A stretch of DNA of 64,000 nt, taken from positions 7,791,485-7,855,484 of the forward strand of contig AP024096.1 of assembly GCA_015099395.1 (NCBI GenBank), read 5' to 3'. The DNA is from Ktedonobacteria bacterium brp13. Its GTDB lineage: Bacteria > Chloroflexota > Ktedonobacteria > Ktedonobacterales > Ktedonobacteraceae. Position numbers and translations under genes: made by a program. Shown one piece after another: positions 8,659 to 19,045 of the stretch. Under the pieces are notes generated by a model that ran no database searches, was not told the DNA's origin, and saw only the letters and a list, made by a program, of their open reading frames with translations. Position 1 is the first letter of the stretch. Each line of letters opens with the position of its first letter.

Positions 8659-10821
8659 ATGAATCGTCTAGTAAAGAAGGGAATACAGCTTTTATTTCAT
8701 CTAGCTGCAATCATTATGGTTGCTATGACATCAACAACGTTTGTTGATGCTAGAGCCTTGTCCCCCCAGAACCATATCTCTTATACTCCCACAAACAGGA
8801 GCACATGCCATCTCAACTCTCCCCAGGGGAATGTTCAGCACGTCATCTATATTCAATTTGACAATGTACACTTCACACGGGATAACCCCAATGTTCCATC
8901 AGACCTTGAGCAGATGCCCCACTTGCTCAACTTCATTAAAAACAACGGGACAATGCTCACCAATCACCACACTGGATTGATTGCGCATACATCTCCTGGT
9001 TTGCTGAATGCGATGACAGGCGTCTATGGTGCTCGTCATGGCATACCACTGTACAACTCCTATCGCTATTTCAAGCCCGATGGTACGACCGGCCTTGCAC
9101 AATCCTTTGCCTATTGGACGTCACCTGTTAACGATTCCCACACGAGTCCACCCACTGATACAGCCTACAACATGATTAGCGCCCCAAACACCAATACACC
9201 TGCGCCCTGGGTACCTTACACACGAGCGGGTTGCAACGTCGGCGGGGTTGACATGGTGAATACAGTCCTTGAAAACACCTCCTATGATGTACCTGCGATA
9301 TATGGTCCTAATTCTCCGCAGGCTCAGGAGGCACTAACAAACCCAAAACAAGCAATGGCTGACTATGTTGGTATCGCAGTGCATTGTGCCAGCGGAGATG
9401 TCCTCTGCTCCTCTGCCAATAATGGCCTGCCAGATATGTTGCCGAACGAACCAGGTGGCTATGCAGGCTATTCAGCCCTGTACGGTCACAAGTATGTCGC
9501 GCCACAGATCAGCCCCAATGGGCCATTGACCAATCTGGACGGGAACGTTATTCAAGATTCGCAAGGTAATGCCGGTTTTCCTGGTTTTGATTTGAGACCT
9601 ACCGACTCATTGGCATATGTAGCGGCAATGCAAGAGCATAATGTGCCGGTGACCTATGCCTTCATCGCCGATGCTCATGACGCGAGTTCTAGTGGGCCAG
9701 CCTATGGTCCCGGCGAGGCTGCTTATGTAGCCCAGCTCAAGGCATACGATGATGCCTTCGGCAAGTTCTTCACCCGTCTGGCAAACGATGGGATTACCTC
9801 CAGGAACACGCTGTTTGTCATTACTGCTGACGAGGGAGATCACTTTGTTGGTGGCCCACCCAGTCCTGCCAATTGTGACGGTATCAACATCCCCTGTACC
9901 TACAGCCCGTTTGGTGAGCTTAATACAAACCTGACGGGTCTGCTGGCAACCCGGCAGGGGGTAACGACGCCATTCACCGTGCTTGCGGACGCGGCCCCCA
10001 GCATCTATATTACCGGCAATCCGGCACGCACTGATCCTGTGACACGAACGTTCAGTCAGGCGTCTGCAACCTTGCACGTAACAAATCTCTTTACGGGCGC
10101 TAACGAGAAGCTTATTAATTACATGGCGGACCCGGTGGAGCTGAATTTGCTGCACATGGTTACGGCGGACCCGGCACGTACCCCAACCCTGGTGCAATTC
10201 GCCAATCCCAACTACTACGTAGAAACAGGCGATCCTAATTGTAATTCACCCTGCGTATCTATAGCTATGAATTCGCAGTATGCCTGGAATCACGGTACGG
10301 TTTCGCCCGATATCAATACCACGTGGCTGGGCATCGTGGGTCCCGGTGTGCAGAAACTGGGCATAGACAACAGCATCTGGTCTGATCATACGGACACCCG
10401 ACCGACGATGATGGCATTGCTCGGTTTGAAGGACGATTATATTCATGATGGGCGCGTACTCTTCGAGATCCTTAGACCGCACGCACTCCCGTGGTTGGTA
10501 CGTCACAATCTTAGCTGCTATATCCAACTGGCCCAGAAATATAAGCAACTCAATGCACCCCTGGGTCAATTTGGGCAAGCAACGTTGCAGATCTCGACAA
10601 TTGCTCTGTCATCCAACGATGCTACCTACACCCGTCTAGAAAACCTGCTCCAATCAATCGGCACTCAGCGAGACAGTATCACCAATAGCATGATCGCTCA
10701 ATTGGAGTATGCAGAGTTCGGCTGGGGTACGAACAGCTATAATAAAGTACAAATAACTCGCTTGATTAAACTGGCCGAGGTTCAGATTAATCGGGTCAAG
10801 AGCCTCTTGAGGAAACAGTAG
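8659..10821 (+). CDS. Secreted alkaline-phosphatase-fold phosphoesterase
   Basis: 720-residue exported protein. Residues 1-32 are a signal peptide (basic start, hydrophobic LLFHLAAIIMVAMTS, cut near VDARA). The body fits the alkaline-phosphatase/phosphodiesterase superfamily: an early Asp after a beta strand (IQFDNVHF), then THHTGLIAHTSPGLLNAMTG with a candidate Thr/Ser nucleophile, ITADEGDHF with metal-type Asp and His, and late NHG and SDHTDTRP metal-type motifs. Roughly 110 C-terminal residues look helical. AGGAGG lies 7 nt before the ATG. It is a single gene with its own palindrome upstream and a strong hairpin after it. The substrate is unknown; phosphate scavenging is a guess. Confidence 0.75.
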   Translation: MNRLVKKGIQLLFHLAAIIMVAMTSTTFVDARALSPQNHISYTPTNRSTCHLNSPQGNVQHVIYIQFDNVHFTRDNPNVPSDLEQMPHLLNFIKNNGTMLTNHHTGLIAHTSPGLLNAMTGVYGARHGIPLYNSYRYFKPDGTTGLAQSFAYWTSPVNDSHTSPPTDTAYNMISAPNTNTPAPWVPYTRAGCNVGGVDMVNTVLENTSYDVPAIYGPNSPQAQEALTNPKQAMADYVGIAVHCASGDVLCSSANNGLPDMLPNEPGGYAGYSALYGHKYVAPQISPNGPLTNLDGNVIQDSQGNAGFPGFDLRPTDSLAYVAAMQEHNVPVTYAFIADAHDASSSGPAYGPGEAAYVAQLKAYDDAFGKFFTRLANDGITSRNTLFVITADEGDHFVGGPPSPANCDGINIPCTYSPFGELNTNLTGLLATRQGVTTPFTVLADAAPSIYITGNPARTDPVTRTFSQASATLHVTNLFTGANEKLINYMADPVELNLLHMVTADPARTPTLVQFANPNYYVETGDPNCNSPCVSIAMNSQYAWNHGTVSPDINTTWLGIVGPGVQKLGIDNSIWSDHTDTRPTMMALLGLKDDYIHDGRVLFEILRPHALPWLVRHNLSCYIQLAQKYKQLNAPLGQFGQATLQISTIALSSNDATYTRLENLLQSIGTQRDSITNSMIAQLEYAEFGWGTNSYNKVQITRLIKLAEVQINRVKSLLRKQ

Positions 10822-10842
10822 CCATCAACTTCTCAGTTCTCT

Positions 10843-10880
10843 ATCACACCTATGGCTAATGAGATAGCCATAGGTGTGAT
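10843..10880 (+). terminator. Strong hairpin after the phosphoesterase gene
   Basis: Perfect 16-bp stem (10843-10858 with 10865-10880) and a 6-nt loop, 21 bp after the stop codon. The sequence after it is only mildly T-rich (TTCTT). Confidence 0.7.
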
Positions 10881-10993
10881 TCTTACCATTAGTTGGAGGG
10901 GGTATGAAAAAGTTGACTCTGTTTATGCTACCAATAAAGGTTCTTGCGAACGCGGCCATGAGCCAGGGATAGATGAAAGCCAGAAATCTGGAC

Positions 10994-11155
10994 GGTATTG
11001 TCAACTTAATGGTAATTGCAGAGGTATTTTCTCTGGCTTCAAAGTGAAAGTGGGGCATGAGCCCAAATTCTGTCCGAAAAAGCGGGCACTAAAAGGCCTG
11101 AAATGAGGGTTCGATGGGGAAAGCTCATCAAGAGAAATATTTAAGTTGACAATGC
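10994..11155 (+). mobile_element. MITE-like element, copy 1
   Basis: A 162-bp non-coding element with terminal inverted repeats GG(T/C)ATTGTCAACTTAA. A second copy lies at 15616-15778 in the opposite orientation and differs at about seven positions by eye, so the pair is roughly 96% alike. It contains a small internal dyad (GGGCATGAGCCC). No ORF of note and no clear target duplication. It was probably moved by a transposase encoded elsewhere. Confidence 0.8.
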
Positions 11156-11243
11156 CCCATAATCTCAATAACTTATCATCACTGAATTCCATATCAATGT
11201 AATAAAACCGTCAGCTACCAGCTTTAATCTTTAATAATGGCAC

Positions 11244-11272
11244 TTGACATTTAAAGTTGTGATGCATACAGT
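11244..11272 (+). promoter_or_regulatory. Likely trpB2 promoter
   Basis: TTGACA at 11244-11249, a 17-bp spacer and TACAGT at 11267-11272, about 75 bp upstream of the trpB2 start. No leader peptide or Trp-codon run was noticed between promoter and start. Confidence 0.5.
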
Positions 11273-11676
11273 ATAGCTATGTTATGCTCTGCTACCGAGT
11301 AGTGAAGCGCCTGGCTAACCATATTTCTAGCTCAGAGAGGAACAACTATGCCTGATAAAACACACATTAAGTACATCCTCGACGAAAACGAGATGCCACG
11401 AGCCTGGTACAATATCGCAGCAGACCTCCCTCGTTTACCGGAGCCGGTTCTGCATCCTGGCCCCAAAAAACCGGTAACACCGGATGATCGGTATCGCCCC
11501 GCTAACTGGTGAAATTGGGGGAATGGATTGAAAAAAATGACGCATCTTGGCATGATGTTCTTATGCAAAAAAGTACAAAAATGCCGATGGACGCGTCTTC
11601 TCAATTTTGCCCGAATTTGGCGTGTCCCGCAAGAGGCAAAATGGGTGAGGGCAATATTCGTATTCATGATCGCAAG

Positions 11677-13188
11677 TGTATGCAGTTGAGACCGCGTCCC
11701 CCAGAGAGTTTCACCACCTCGTGCCCCTCTCATGAGAAAGAGCTCAGGGCGCGCACGCGTTGCTGTCGCTCTTGCAAGGAGCGAAGACGATGTTCAGATC
11801 GTGCCTGTTCTTGGATCTGTTGTACGTAGGCCGCAAACGAAAGAGGCGTGGTTGACCAGGACACCACGGGAAGCACTTTGATGATCTGTCCTTCTGCCAG
11901 CAGCACCAGGTGCGCTTCCGCTGCGTTCAGGTGCACGGTGATGACCTGTCCACGCCAGGCCTTGCCCACGTAGTAATGCTTGAGATCCAATGTGATGCGA
12001 CCGGCGGCATCGACGCGACGCATAAAGACCTGTTGTGGTTCATGGCGCAACCACGCCAACGGATCGACCTGGGTGGGCAGTGGTGGTAACGGGGTCGCCT
12101 GGGCGAGCCTGTCGGCTGGAGGCCGATCCACGAGCGCCCGTCCTTGATGTGGTCGCTCGTGGTTGTAAAAGGCCCCAAACGTGCTGAGGGCTTCCTGGGT
12201 CTGCAATTGCGTGGTGGACGTTCAAACTGCAGACACTCTTGATTGAGCGTGCGATGGAAACGTTCGACATAGGCATTTTGCTGAGGATGATGCGGATCAC
12301 AGACGTCCATCTGGACGCCCAGACAAGCGCCAAAACGCAGCAGCGCGGAACGAAAATCACTGTTTTGAGGACTGCCGACAAAGCGTGTGTCGCGGTCCAA
12401 GGTGATCTGGCGTGGCACGCCCCAGCGCTCCATGGCATGGACCAGGGCTTCAATCACGGTTTCCGCGGTAAAGTCACTGCGCACTTCGGCGTGCAGCCAG
12501 AACGAAGACCCTTGATCGACGACGTTGAAGATTTCCAGGCGATGCTGCTGTTTGCCCAGGGGATCGATCTCGGCACTGCTGACATCCTTGAAATCCACTT
12601 GCCACTGACGCAACGGCTCAACGGGGTCCAGGGGCTCATGGTGGGAAGGATGTCGAGGAACGATATACTGAAGCAGGCGTAAATAGTGATAGATGGTGCT
12701 ACTTGCCGGAGGCACATAGCTTTCCTCTTCGGCATGGACCTGCCGTTGCAAATAGCTGCGAATGGTGCGTGGACCAGCCACCCGATGCAGTTGCTCGGGA
12801 AGCTGGTCGCGCAGGGTCGCAATCTGGAAAATCTCGTCAAGCGAGAGATGGGGAGGTGGCGTTTTGCGGGCACAGGAGTGCCCTTGTAAGATGAGATACA
12901 CGTCGTCAAAAGGAGCGTCCAGATAGGGGCGAAGGCGACGGCGCCAGTCTTTGACCCAACTCTCAGACATGCCCGTCTCTTTGGCCAGGTGCGCTTGCTT
13001 CCACTCAGGATGACGTTGCAACAAGGTATACAACAAAAAGCGTTTGGGGTACGATTCATGCATGGCGATACTCCCTGCTTTCAGCATAGAAAATGACGGT
13101 TTGAACAGAGTGTATCGCTCTTTGCTTGGCATTTCCAGGGGTACGAGGTGGTGAAACTCCTTGGGGGACGCGGTCTCAACTGCATACA
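11677..13188 (-). mobile_element. IS481-like element inserted in the IS1-like transposase gene
   Basis: 1,512 bp with long inverted ends (about 46 bp, near-perfect) that begin TGTATGCAGTTGAGACC and end in ACA, and an exact 5-bp target duplication GCAAG (11672-11676 and 13189-13193). TGT...ACA ends, duplication size and the encoded rve-type transposase fit the IS481 group. It reads opposite to its host element. Confidence 0.87.
11730..13063 (-). pseudogene. IS481-like DDE transposase with a frameshift
   Basis: Starts at ATG 13063 after GGGAG with 7-nt spacing. Order: N-terminal helix-turn-helix (QAHLAKETGMSESWVKDWRR), linker, then an rve integrase core with Asp in QWQVDFKDV, Asp in ITLDRDTRF and Glu in NAYVERFHRTLN. 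Near 12190-12210 the frame shifts: the frame ending FERPP gives way to another that continues TQEALSTFGAFYNHERPHQG to the stop at 11730. One lost base explains it. No slippery run was seen there, so decay or a sequencing error is more likely than programmed frameshifting. The Glu lies just before the shift. Confidence 0.8.
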
Positions 13189-15540
13189 GCAAGCGAGAAC
13201 GCTATCGATGTACGCACTGTAGACAGACTTTTAGCGCGAGGCGTGGAACGATGTTGGAAGGCTTGCGCAAGCCAACGGAGATCATTGTCATCGTCGTGAC
13301 CTTGCTTTCCTATGGATGTCCCGTGCAAGCCATTGTGCATGCCTTTGACCTGGATGAACGAACCGTGGCCAGTTGGCGCGATCGTGCAGGAGCGCATTGT
13401 GAGCAGGTGCATCATGCCTTGATCGAAACTGGAACCTTGGATCTCGTCCATGTACAGGCGGACGAGATTCGCGTGAAAGGACGAAACATGATTGCATGGA
13501 TGGGTCTTGCGATGATGGTGTCCACGCGGCTTTGGCTGGCTGGGACCGTGAGCCTGACCCGGGATAAAGGTTTGGCAGATGCGCTCATGCAACAGGTGCG
13601 TCGAGCGGCACTAAGCCTGCGTCCATTGTTGGTATTAACGGACGGTTGGAACGCGTATCCAGGTAGCATTCGACGCGCCTTCCGAGAGAAAGTCAAGAAG
13701 CAGGCAGGAGTGGGTCGCGCGTCCTTGGTGCTCTGGCCGCAACTGCATATTGGAACGGTCATCAAGCGAACGGAGAAAAAGCGAGTCGTCGAGATCACAC
13801 GCCGAATGGCACATGGTGTGCTTACGCAGGCAGAGGAGTTGCTCCAACGCTCAGGTGGAGGGACCGTGCTCAATACCGCCTTTATTGAACGGTTGAATGG
13901 AACCATGCGTGAACGACTGGCCAGTCTGACCCGCAAATGCAGGCACTCAGCTTGCCGTCTGCAAGCCTTGCACGCTGGAATGTACCTGATTGGATGCACC
14001 TACAATTTCTGTGTGGCGCATCACGAATTGAGTAAGGCCAAACATTGGGGTGTGGCTTGTACACCTGCGATGGCCAGCGGATTGACTGATCATGTGTGGA
14101 GTGTTTGCGAATTGTTACACTACAAAGTGGCACCGTGCCCATGGGTCGAACCCACACGGCGAGGACGTCCACGAAAACAGGCTTTCTGTGATCCTGTGAC
14201 ACCTCAACGTTCCAGGTTTCCCAGGGTCCGCCTCCGAAAGGGGGTTTTATGCTCAGTCACCAGTTAGTGGGGCACTACCGGATGATCTGGCCCCACTGTT
14301 TCCGATGGCGATTATTCAGCAGGAAGTGAGCGCGGAGCCGTATATTGAGATCCCTGATCCTGTGCGTCAGGTCTATTATCAATGGCGTCCGAGTCCTCTT
14401 TTCCGAGCGCGTCGTCTGGAGAAAGCGTTGGATACGCCAGCACGCATCTATTATAAATATGAGGGGACCAGTCCTGCGGGCAGCCACAAGCCCAATACGG
14501 CCGTACCTCAGGCGTTCTATAACAAGGAAGAGGGCATTAAGAAGATCTCGACGGAGACGGGCGCAGGCCAATGGAGATCATCGCTAGCGATGGCTGGAAG
14601 CTTCTTCGGTATCGAGATCGAAATCTTTATGGTCAAAGTAAGCTATCAACAGAAGCCCTATCGCAGAAATCTGATGGAAGCCTTCGGAGCAACCGTCCAT
14701 GCCAGCCCGACCAGACTGACCGACGCCGGACAAAGTATCCTGGCGCGAGATCCTGAGAGTTCTGGCAGCTTAGGGATCGCCATCAGCGAAGCGGTCGAAG
14801 TGGCAGCCAAGAGTGGTGGCAAGGTCAAATACGCTTTAGGAAGCGTCCTCAACCATGTCTTGCTGCATCAGACCATCATTGGAGAGGAAGCTCTGCTACA
14901 ATTAGCTCATGCAGATGACTATCCCGATGTTGTGATCGGCTGTACTGGCGGCGGTAGTAACTTTGCAGGTCTGGCCTTTCCTTTTATCGGTGAGGCGCGC
15001 AGAAAAGGTTTGAAAACACGCTTCCTGGCCGCCGAACCGATGGCTTGTCCCAGTCTGACCAGAGGCGTCTATGCCTACGACTTCGGTGATACCGTTGGCA
15101 TGACTCCACTCATGAAGATGCATTCGCTCGGCCACGATTTCATACCGCCAGACATCCATTCGGGCGGCCTACGGTATCACGGCATGTCCCCACTAATCTC
15201 GCTATTGCACGACGAAGGTATCATCGAAGCGCAAGCATATTATCAGACCAGCGCCTTCGAGGCCGCCATCCAGTTTACACGCACCGAAGGCATCATCCCT
15301 GCGCCCGAAAGCAGTCACGCCATACGCGCAGCGATCAACGAAGCCCTCGAAGCCAAAGAGACTGGGCAGGAGCGCGTGATCCTCTTCAATCTCAGCGGAC
15401 ATGGACACTTCGATATGGCTGCCTACGAATCCTATTTCGCGGGCAAGTTGCGGGATTATGAATATCCTGCCGACGCTATCGCAGATGCTCAGAAGCGGAT
15501 GCCAAAAGTGACCATGTGACGACTCCCCACAGCTAAAACT

Positions 15541-15575
15541 GGAGGCTTCCCAGGGGCGCGTCCCCTGAAGCCTCC
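15541..15575 (+). terminator. Hairpin terminator after trpB2
   Basis: GGAGGCTTC pairs with GAAGCCTCC and an inner AGGGG with CCCCT around a short GC loop, 22 bp after the stop. A T-rich stretch follows about 13 bases later. Confidence 0.65.
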
Positions 15576-15615
15576 GTCCAAGGCTGGGTTTTCTTTGGTT
15601 TGGAGGCTGGACGCA

Positions 15616-15778
15616 GGTATTGTCAACTTAAATATTTCTCTTGATGAGCTTTCCCCTCCGAACCCTCATTTCAGGCCTTTTAGTGCCTGCTTTTTCGGGC
15701 AGAATTTGGGCTCATGCCCCACTTTCACTTTGAAGCCAGAGAACATACCTCTGCAATTACTATTAAGTTGACAATACC
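15616..15778 (-). mobile_element. MITE-like element, copy 2 (inverted)
   Basis: 163 bp with perfect 16-bp terminal repeats GGTATTGTCAACTTAA. It is the reverse complement of the element at 10994-11155. Together they bracket trpB2 with its insertions. Nothing recognisable was found in 15779-15949 between it and lacZ. Confidence 0.8.
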
Positions 15779-15949
15779 CGCCCGGCGGACTGAATGACCG
15801 TTGTCCAGATAACAATGCCAGGACGTTATCGAAGCATTCCTGCAATCTTCTCGCGAAGGCGAACATATTATCTTGAGCAGCTCGTGCAGCAGGCCGGAAC
15901 CGTTCACTCCGGGTAAGCAGAGCTGGGAATAAGAAAGAGGAACCTCTTT

Positions 15950-18900
15950 ATGACTGGTACTGGTAGTCTAGCGCCCAACGATTGGGAAAATCTGGCTGTC
16001 TTGCAGCGCAACCGGTTGGCCAGCCGGGCCGCTTTTATCCCCTATCAGGATGAGCAGGCAGCGCTGAGCTATGAACGAGGCAATGCTGCCGCTTTCCAAC
16101 TGCTCAATGGCACATGGAAGTTTTATTACGCGAGTACTCCAGTTCTCGCGCCCGCAGCGTTTTTCGCGGAGGAGTTTGATACCAGCGGTTGGGACGAGAT
16201 CACAGTACCAGGCTGCTGGCAGTTGCAAGGCTATGGCCGACCACAGTATACCAACATAGTCTATCCTTTCCCCATCGATCCCCCCTCCGTGCCTACGGAA
16301 AACCCGACCGGCTGCTATCGTCACGATTTCTCAGTGCCCGCGTCCTGGCTTGACCAGCAAATCAGGCTGCGTTTCGAGGGTGTGGATAGCGCCTTTCATG
16401 TCTGGATCAATGGACAGTCGGCTGGTTATAGCCAGGGCAGTCGCAACGCCGCCGAGTTCGATATCACCAGGTTGGTACGACCCGGCCACAATAGCCTGGC
16501 GGTGCGCGTCTATCAATGGTCCGCTGGCTCGTATCTCGAAGATCAGGACATGTGGTGGCTGAGTGGCATTTTTCGCGATGTCTCTTTGCAGGCTTTCCCG
16601 CGTGTGTATCTGGAGGATTATGCTGTCCAAACGGACCTGGATGAACGCTACGAGAATGCCATTTTACGGGTAAGAGCGTCTGTCGGTCAGAACAGTGATT
16701 CAGATAACAAGACCAGGTGCCAGGTCACCCTGCGTCTGCTGGATACGACCAGGGAGTTGGTGCCAGGAGCTGAGACAAGCACCACACTGGCCTGCGCGCC
16801 GGGCGAACGAGCGGAGGTCGAGTTGCAGCTCCTGGTGCGCAATCCAGAAAAATGGTCAGCAGAAAGCCCGTCACTCTATCATCTCCTGCTGATTGTGCGC
16901 GATGAACAGGGTACGATCCTGCAAGTGGTGGCGCAGAGAGTCGGCTTCCGCTCTATTGAGATCAAACATGGAAATCTCCTCGTCAATGGCGTACCTGTCC
17001 TGTTTAAAGGAGTAAACCGGCACGAGCATCATCCAGATCTTGGCAGAACGATACCGTTCAGTAGCATGCTCGACGATATCTTGTTGATGAAGCAGAACAA
17101 TATCAATGCAGTACGCACGTCACACTATCCCAACGATGTGCGCTTCTACGACCTGTGTGACGAATATGGCCTCTATGTAATTGATGAAGCGGACCTGGAG
17201 TGCCACGGCTTTAGCATGACAAGCGAGCCGGAGAAATGGACATCTGACAATCCCGCCTGGGAAGCTATGTATCTTGATCGTGTTGAACGCATGGTGCAGC
17301 GTGATAAAAACCATCCCAGCATCATCCTCTGGTCCTTGGGCAACGAGGCGTTCTACGGGCGCAACCAGGTGGCTATGTACCGCTGGGTCAAGGAACATGA
17401 GCCGACGCGCCCGGTCCACTACGAAGGCGATCAGGAGGCGCGAAGCGCTGATGTCTATAGCAAAATGTATCCTTCGCTCGCTATCCTGCAGGAGTTTGGG
17501 GAAAGAACAGATCTGGAGAAGCCACTGATTCTCTGCGAATACGCGCACGCCATGGGCAACGGGCCAGGCGGATTGCTTGAGTACTGGGAAATGTTCTATC
17601 GCTACAAAAATTTGCAGGGCGGCTTTGTCTGGGAGTGGCGCGATCATGGCCTACGCCGTTCGACAAGCGATGGCAGAACCTACTTTGCCTATGGAGGTGA
17701 TTTTGGCGATGAGCCAAACGATGGAAATTTTGTCATGGATGGGCTTCTGTTCGCGGATAGCACTCCGAGTCCGGGTTTGCTGGAATACAAGAAAATCCTT
17801 GAACCTGTGGCCGTCAAGGTGCTCGACCTGGCTGCCGGAATCGTTGAGATTACCAATCGCTACAGCTTTCTTGATCTTGCACATTTGGTTCTGGTATGGA
17901 GTGTTGTGGAAGATGAACGCATATGGCACGCTGGCTCACTACCTCTGCCCCAGATCGCAGCAGGTGAAAGCGTGATCATTACCCTTCCGTGCAAGATGCC
18001 AGATGTGTGGCAGCCAGATCGCGATTACTGGCTGAATCTCAGTTTTAAGCTGGCGCACGATCTCGCTTGGGCCGACGCGGGTCATGAAGTGGCCTGGGCA
18101 CAGTTCTCACTCCAGACTGCCGAAGTTCCAGCCGCGCCACTGGACAGCATCGAAATGCCAGCCCTGCAATGCCAGGAGAGCGACCAGATATTGCACATCG
18201 CAGGAACCGATTTCACGCTTGCTTTCGACCTGGTTAACGGGCAGATCAATGCATGGTCGTATCAGGGACAGCAGCTTTTGACGCACGGGCCCAAACTCGA
18301 TTTCTGGCGTGCTCCCACCGATAACGACCGTTACGCTGCCGCGCACGAATGGAGAAATGCCGGTTTACACTGGCTTCAGCAGCGGGTAGAGAACGTCAAT
18401 TGGCACAAAGATGAACAGCGTGACACCATCGTGATCGAAGTCCAAACGCGCATCGCGCCGCCGTTCCTGGCCTGGGGACTTGCCTGCGCCCTCACTTATA
18501 CCATCTATGGCAGCGGCGATGTCCTGGTCGATATTCACGGCAGCCCACAAGGAGCATTTCCTCAAACGCTCCCTCGCATCGGGCTAATCATGACGCTGCC
18601 AGGTGACCTGGAGCAAGTCGCCTGGTATGGACGCGGTCCCGGCGAAGCCTATCGCGACACCTGGCAGGCCAATCGCATGGGCGTCTATCGCAAACGCGTG
18701 GAGGAGCTTTTCACTCCATACGAGCGCCCACAGGAAAACGGGAATCGCGTGGATGTCCGCTGGCTCAGCCTGACCAATACTCGTGGACAGGGCCTGTTCG
18801 CCCAACTCTCGCCATCGTTCAACTTTAGCGCCCACCACTATACCGCTCATGAGATGGCGCAGGCAAAGCACCATTACGAACTACAGCCGCACCAAGAGAT

Positions 18901-19045
18901 CACGCTGCATCTCGACTCTGCTCAGCACGGCATAGGCACTGCCAGTTGTGGGCCGGGCGTGCTGCCTCAATACGAACTGCTCACCCGCGAATTCGCCTTT
19001 CAGGTCAGGCTCCGACCAGTGAGTAGCGATCTTCCGCTTGCCTGA
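15950..19045 (+). CDS. lacZ: Beta-galactosidase, GH2 family
   Basis: Cytoplasmic hydrolase of lactose and other beta-galactosides; 1031 residues, close to the usual LacZ length. Order: jelly-roll sugar-binding domain (TVPGCWQLQGYG, then TNIVYPFP), immunoglobulin-like domains, TIM barrel with VNRHEHHPDLG, the acid/base Glu466 in SLGNEAFYG and the nucleophile Glu530 in LCEYAHAMGNGPG, then the C-terminal bgal_small_N domain (DFWRAPTDNDR, WYGRGPGE). No signal peptide. AGAGGA lies 10 nt before the ATG. It stands alone with no lac permease or repressor beside it, and a strong hairpin separates it from the convergent oxidoreductase gene. Confidence 0.95.
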   Translation: MTGTGSLAPNDWENLAVLQRNRLASRAAFIPYQDEQAALSYERGNAAAFQLLNGTWKFYYASTPVLAPAAFFAEEFDTSGWDEITVPGCWQLQGYGRPQYTNIVYPFPIDPPSVPTENPTGCYRHDFSVPASWLDQQIRLRFEGVDSAFHVWINGQSAGYSQGSRNAAEFDITRLVRPGHNSLAVRVYQWSAGSYLEDQDMWWLSGIFRDVSLQAFPRVYLEDYAVQTDLDERYENAILRVRASVGQNSDSDNKTRCQVTLRLLDTTRELVPGAETSTTLACAPGERAEVELQLLVRNPEKWSAESPSLYHLLLIVRDEQGTILQVVAQRVGFRSIEIKHGNLLVNGVPVLFKGVNRHEHHPDLGRTIPFSSMLDDILLMKQNNINAVRTSHYPNDVRFYDLCDEYGLYVIDEADLECHGFSMTSEPEKWTSDNPAWEAMYLDRVERMVQRDKNHPSIILWSLGNEAFYGRNQVAMYRWVKEHEPTRPVHYEGDQEARSADVYSKMYPSLAILQEFGERTDLEKPLILCEYAHAMGNGPGGLLEYWEMFYRYKNLQGGFVWEWRDHGLRRSTSDGRTYFAYGGDFGDEPNDGNFVMDGLLFADSTPSPGLLEYKKILEPVAVKVLDLAAGIVEITNRYSFLDLAHLVLVWSVVEDERIWHAGSLPLPQIAAGESVIITLPCKMPDVWQPDRDYWLNLSFKLAHDLAWADAGHEVAWAQFSLQTAEVPAAPLDSIEMPALQCQESDQILHIAGTDFTLAFDLVNGQINAWSYQGQQLLTHGPKLDFWRAPTDNDRYAAAHEWRNAGLHWLQQRVENVNWHKDEQRDTIVIEVQTRIAPPFLAWGLACALTYTIYGSGDVLVDIHGSPQGAFPQTLPRIGLIMTLPGDLEQVAWYGRGPGEAYRDTWQANRMGVYRKRVEELFTPYERPQENGNRVDVRWLSLTNTRGQGLFAQLSPSFNFSAHHYTAHEMAQAKHHYELQPHQEITLHLDSAQHGIGTASCGPGVLPQYELLTREFAFQVRLRPVSSDLPLA

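Larger units (their letters stand above)
11563..14267 (+). pseudogene. IS1-like transposase, interrupted by the inner IS
   Basis: Two exons of one frame: up to 11676 and from 13194. The N-terminal part has the zinc finger and helix-turn-helix start CPNLACPARGKMGEGNIRIH; after the inner element the frame resumes at RERYRCTHCRQTF, so the CxxxxC...CxxC finger is restored exactly by removal of 11677-13193. Later come an Asp in HVQADEIRVKG, LVLTDGWNAYP and NTAFIERLNGT, the expected acidic catalytic motifs of this group. The GTG at 11509 lies in the terminal repeat, so the ATG at 11563 or 11581 is more likely the start. The break is in the DNA-binding domain, so the copy is dead as it stands. Confidence 0.82.
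11490..14279 (+). mobile_element. IS1-family-like element inserted in trpB2
   Basis: Flanked by an exact 8-bp target duplication GGATGATC (11482-11489 and 14280-14287), the size typical of IS1. The 23-bp ends, GGTATCGCCCCGCTAACTGG and RC GGTAGTGCCCCACTAACTGG followed by TGA, match at 20 positions and begin with GGT as IS1 ends do. Without the inner insertion it is about 1.27 kb with one transposase gene reading with trpB2. Confidence 0.88.
11348..15519 (+). pseudogene. trpB: Tryptophan synthase beta chain 2 (TrpB2), split by nested insertions
   Basis: The normal enzyme joins indole and serine to make tryptophan with PLP. The 5' piece (11348-11489) starts after AGAGAGG and encodes the TrpB2 opening DENEMPRAWYNIAADLP up to TPDD. 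The 3' piece resumes in the same frame at 14288 (APLFPMA) and runs to 15519. Taking out 11490-14287 restores about 457 residues, normal for TrpB2. PLP-lysine motif SHKPNTA and phosphate-binding GGGSN are in the 3' part, so the lesion is only the insertion. One oddity is GAGQWRSSL, where GAGQWGSAL is usual. The ATG at 14305 could start a 404-residue product lacking the N-terminus; whether that is made or active is unknown. Confidence 0.9.

Noticed and set aside
12190..12210. Programmed frameshift in the IS481-like transposase
   Set aside because: No slippery heptamer or A-run is present at the switch point; simple decay fits better.
12239..12682. 147-residue plus-strand frame in the inner IS
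   Set aside because: Antisense to the DDE core of the IS481-like transposase; no motif of its own.
13412..13999. 195-residue minus-strand frame in the IS1-like transposase
   Set aside because: Shadow of the real transposase frame; Ser/Arg-rich with no family match.
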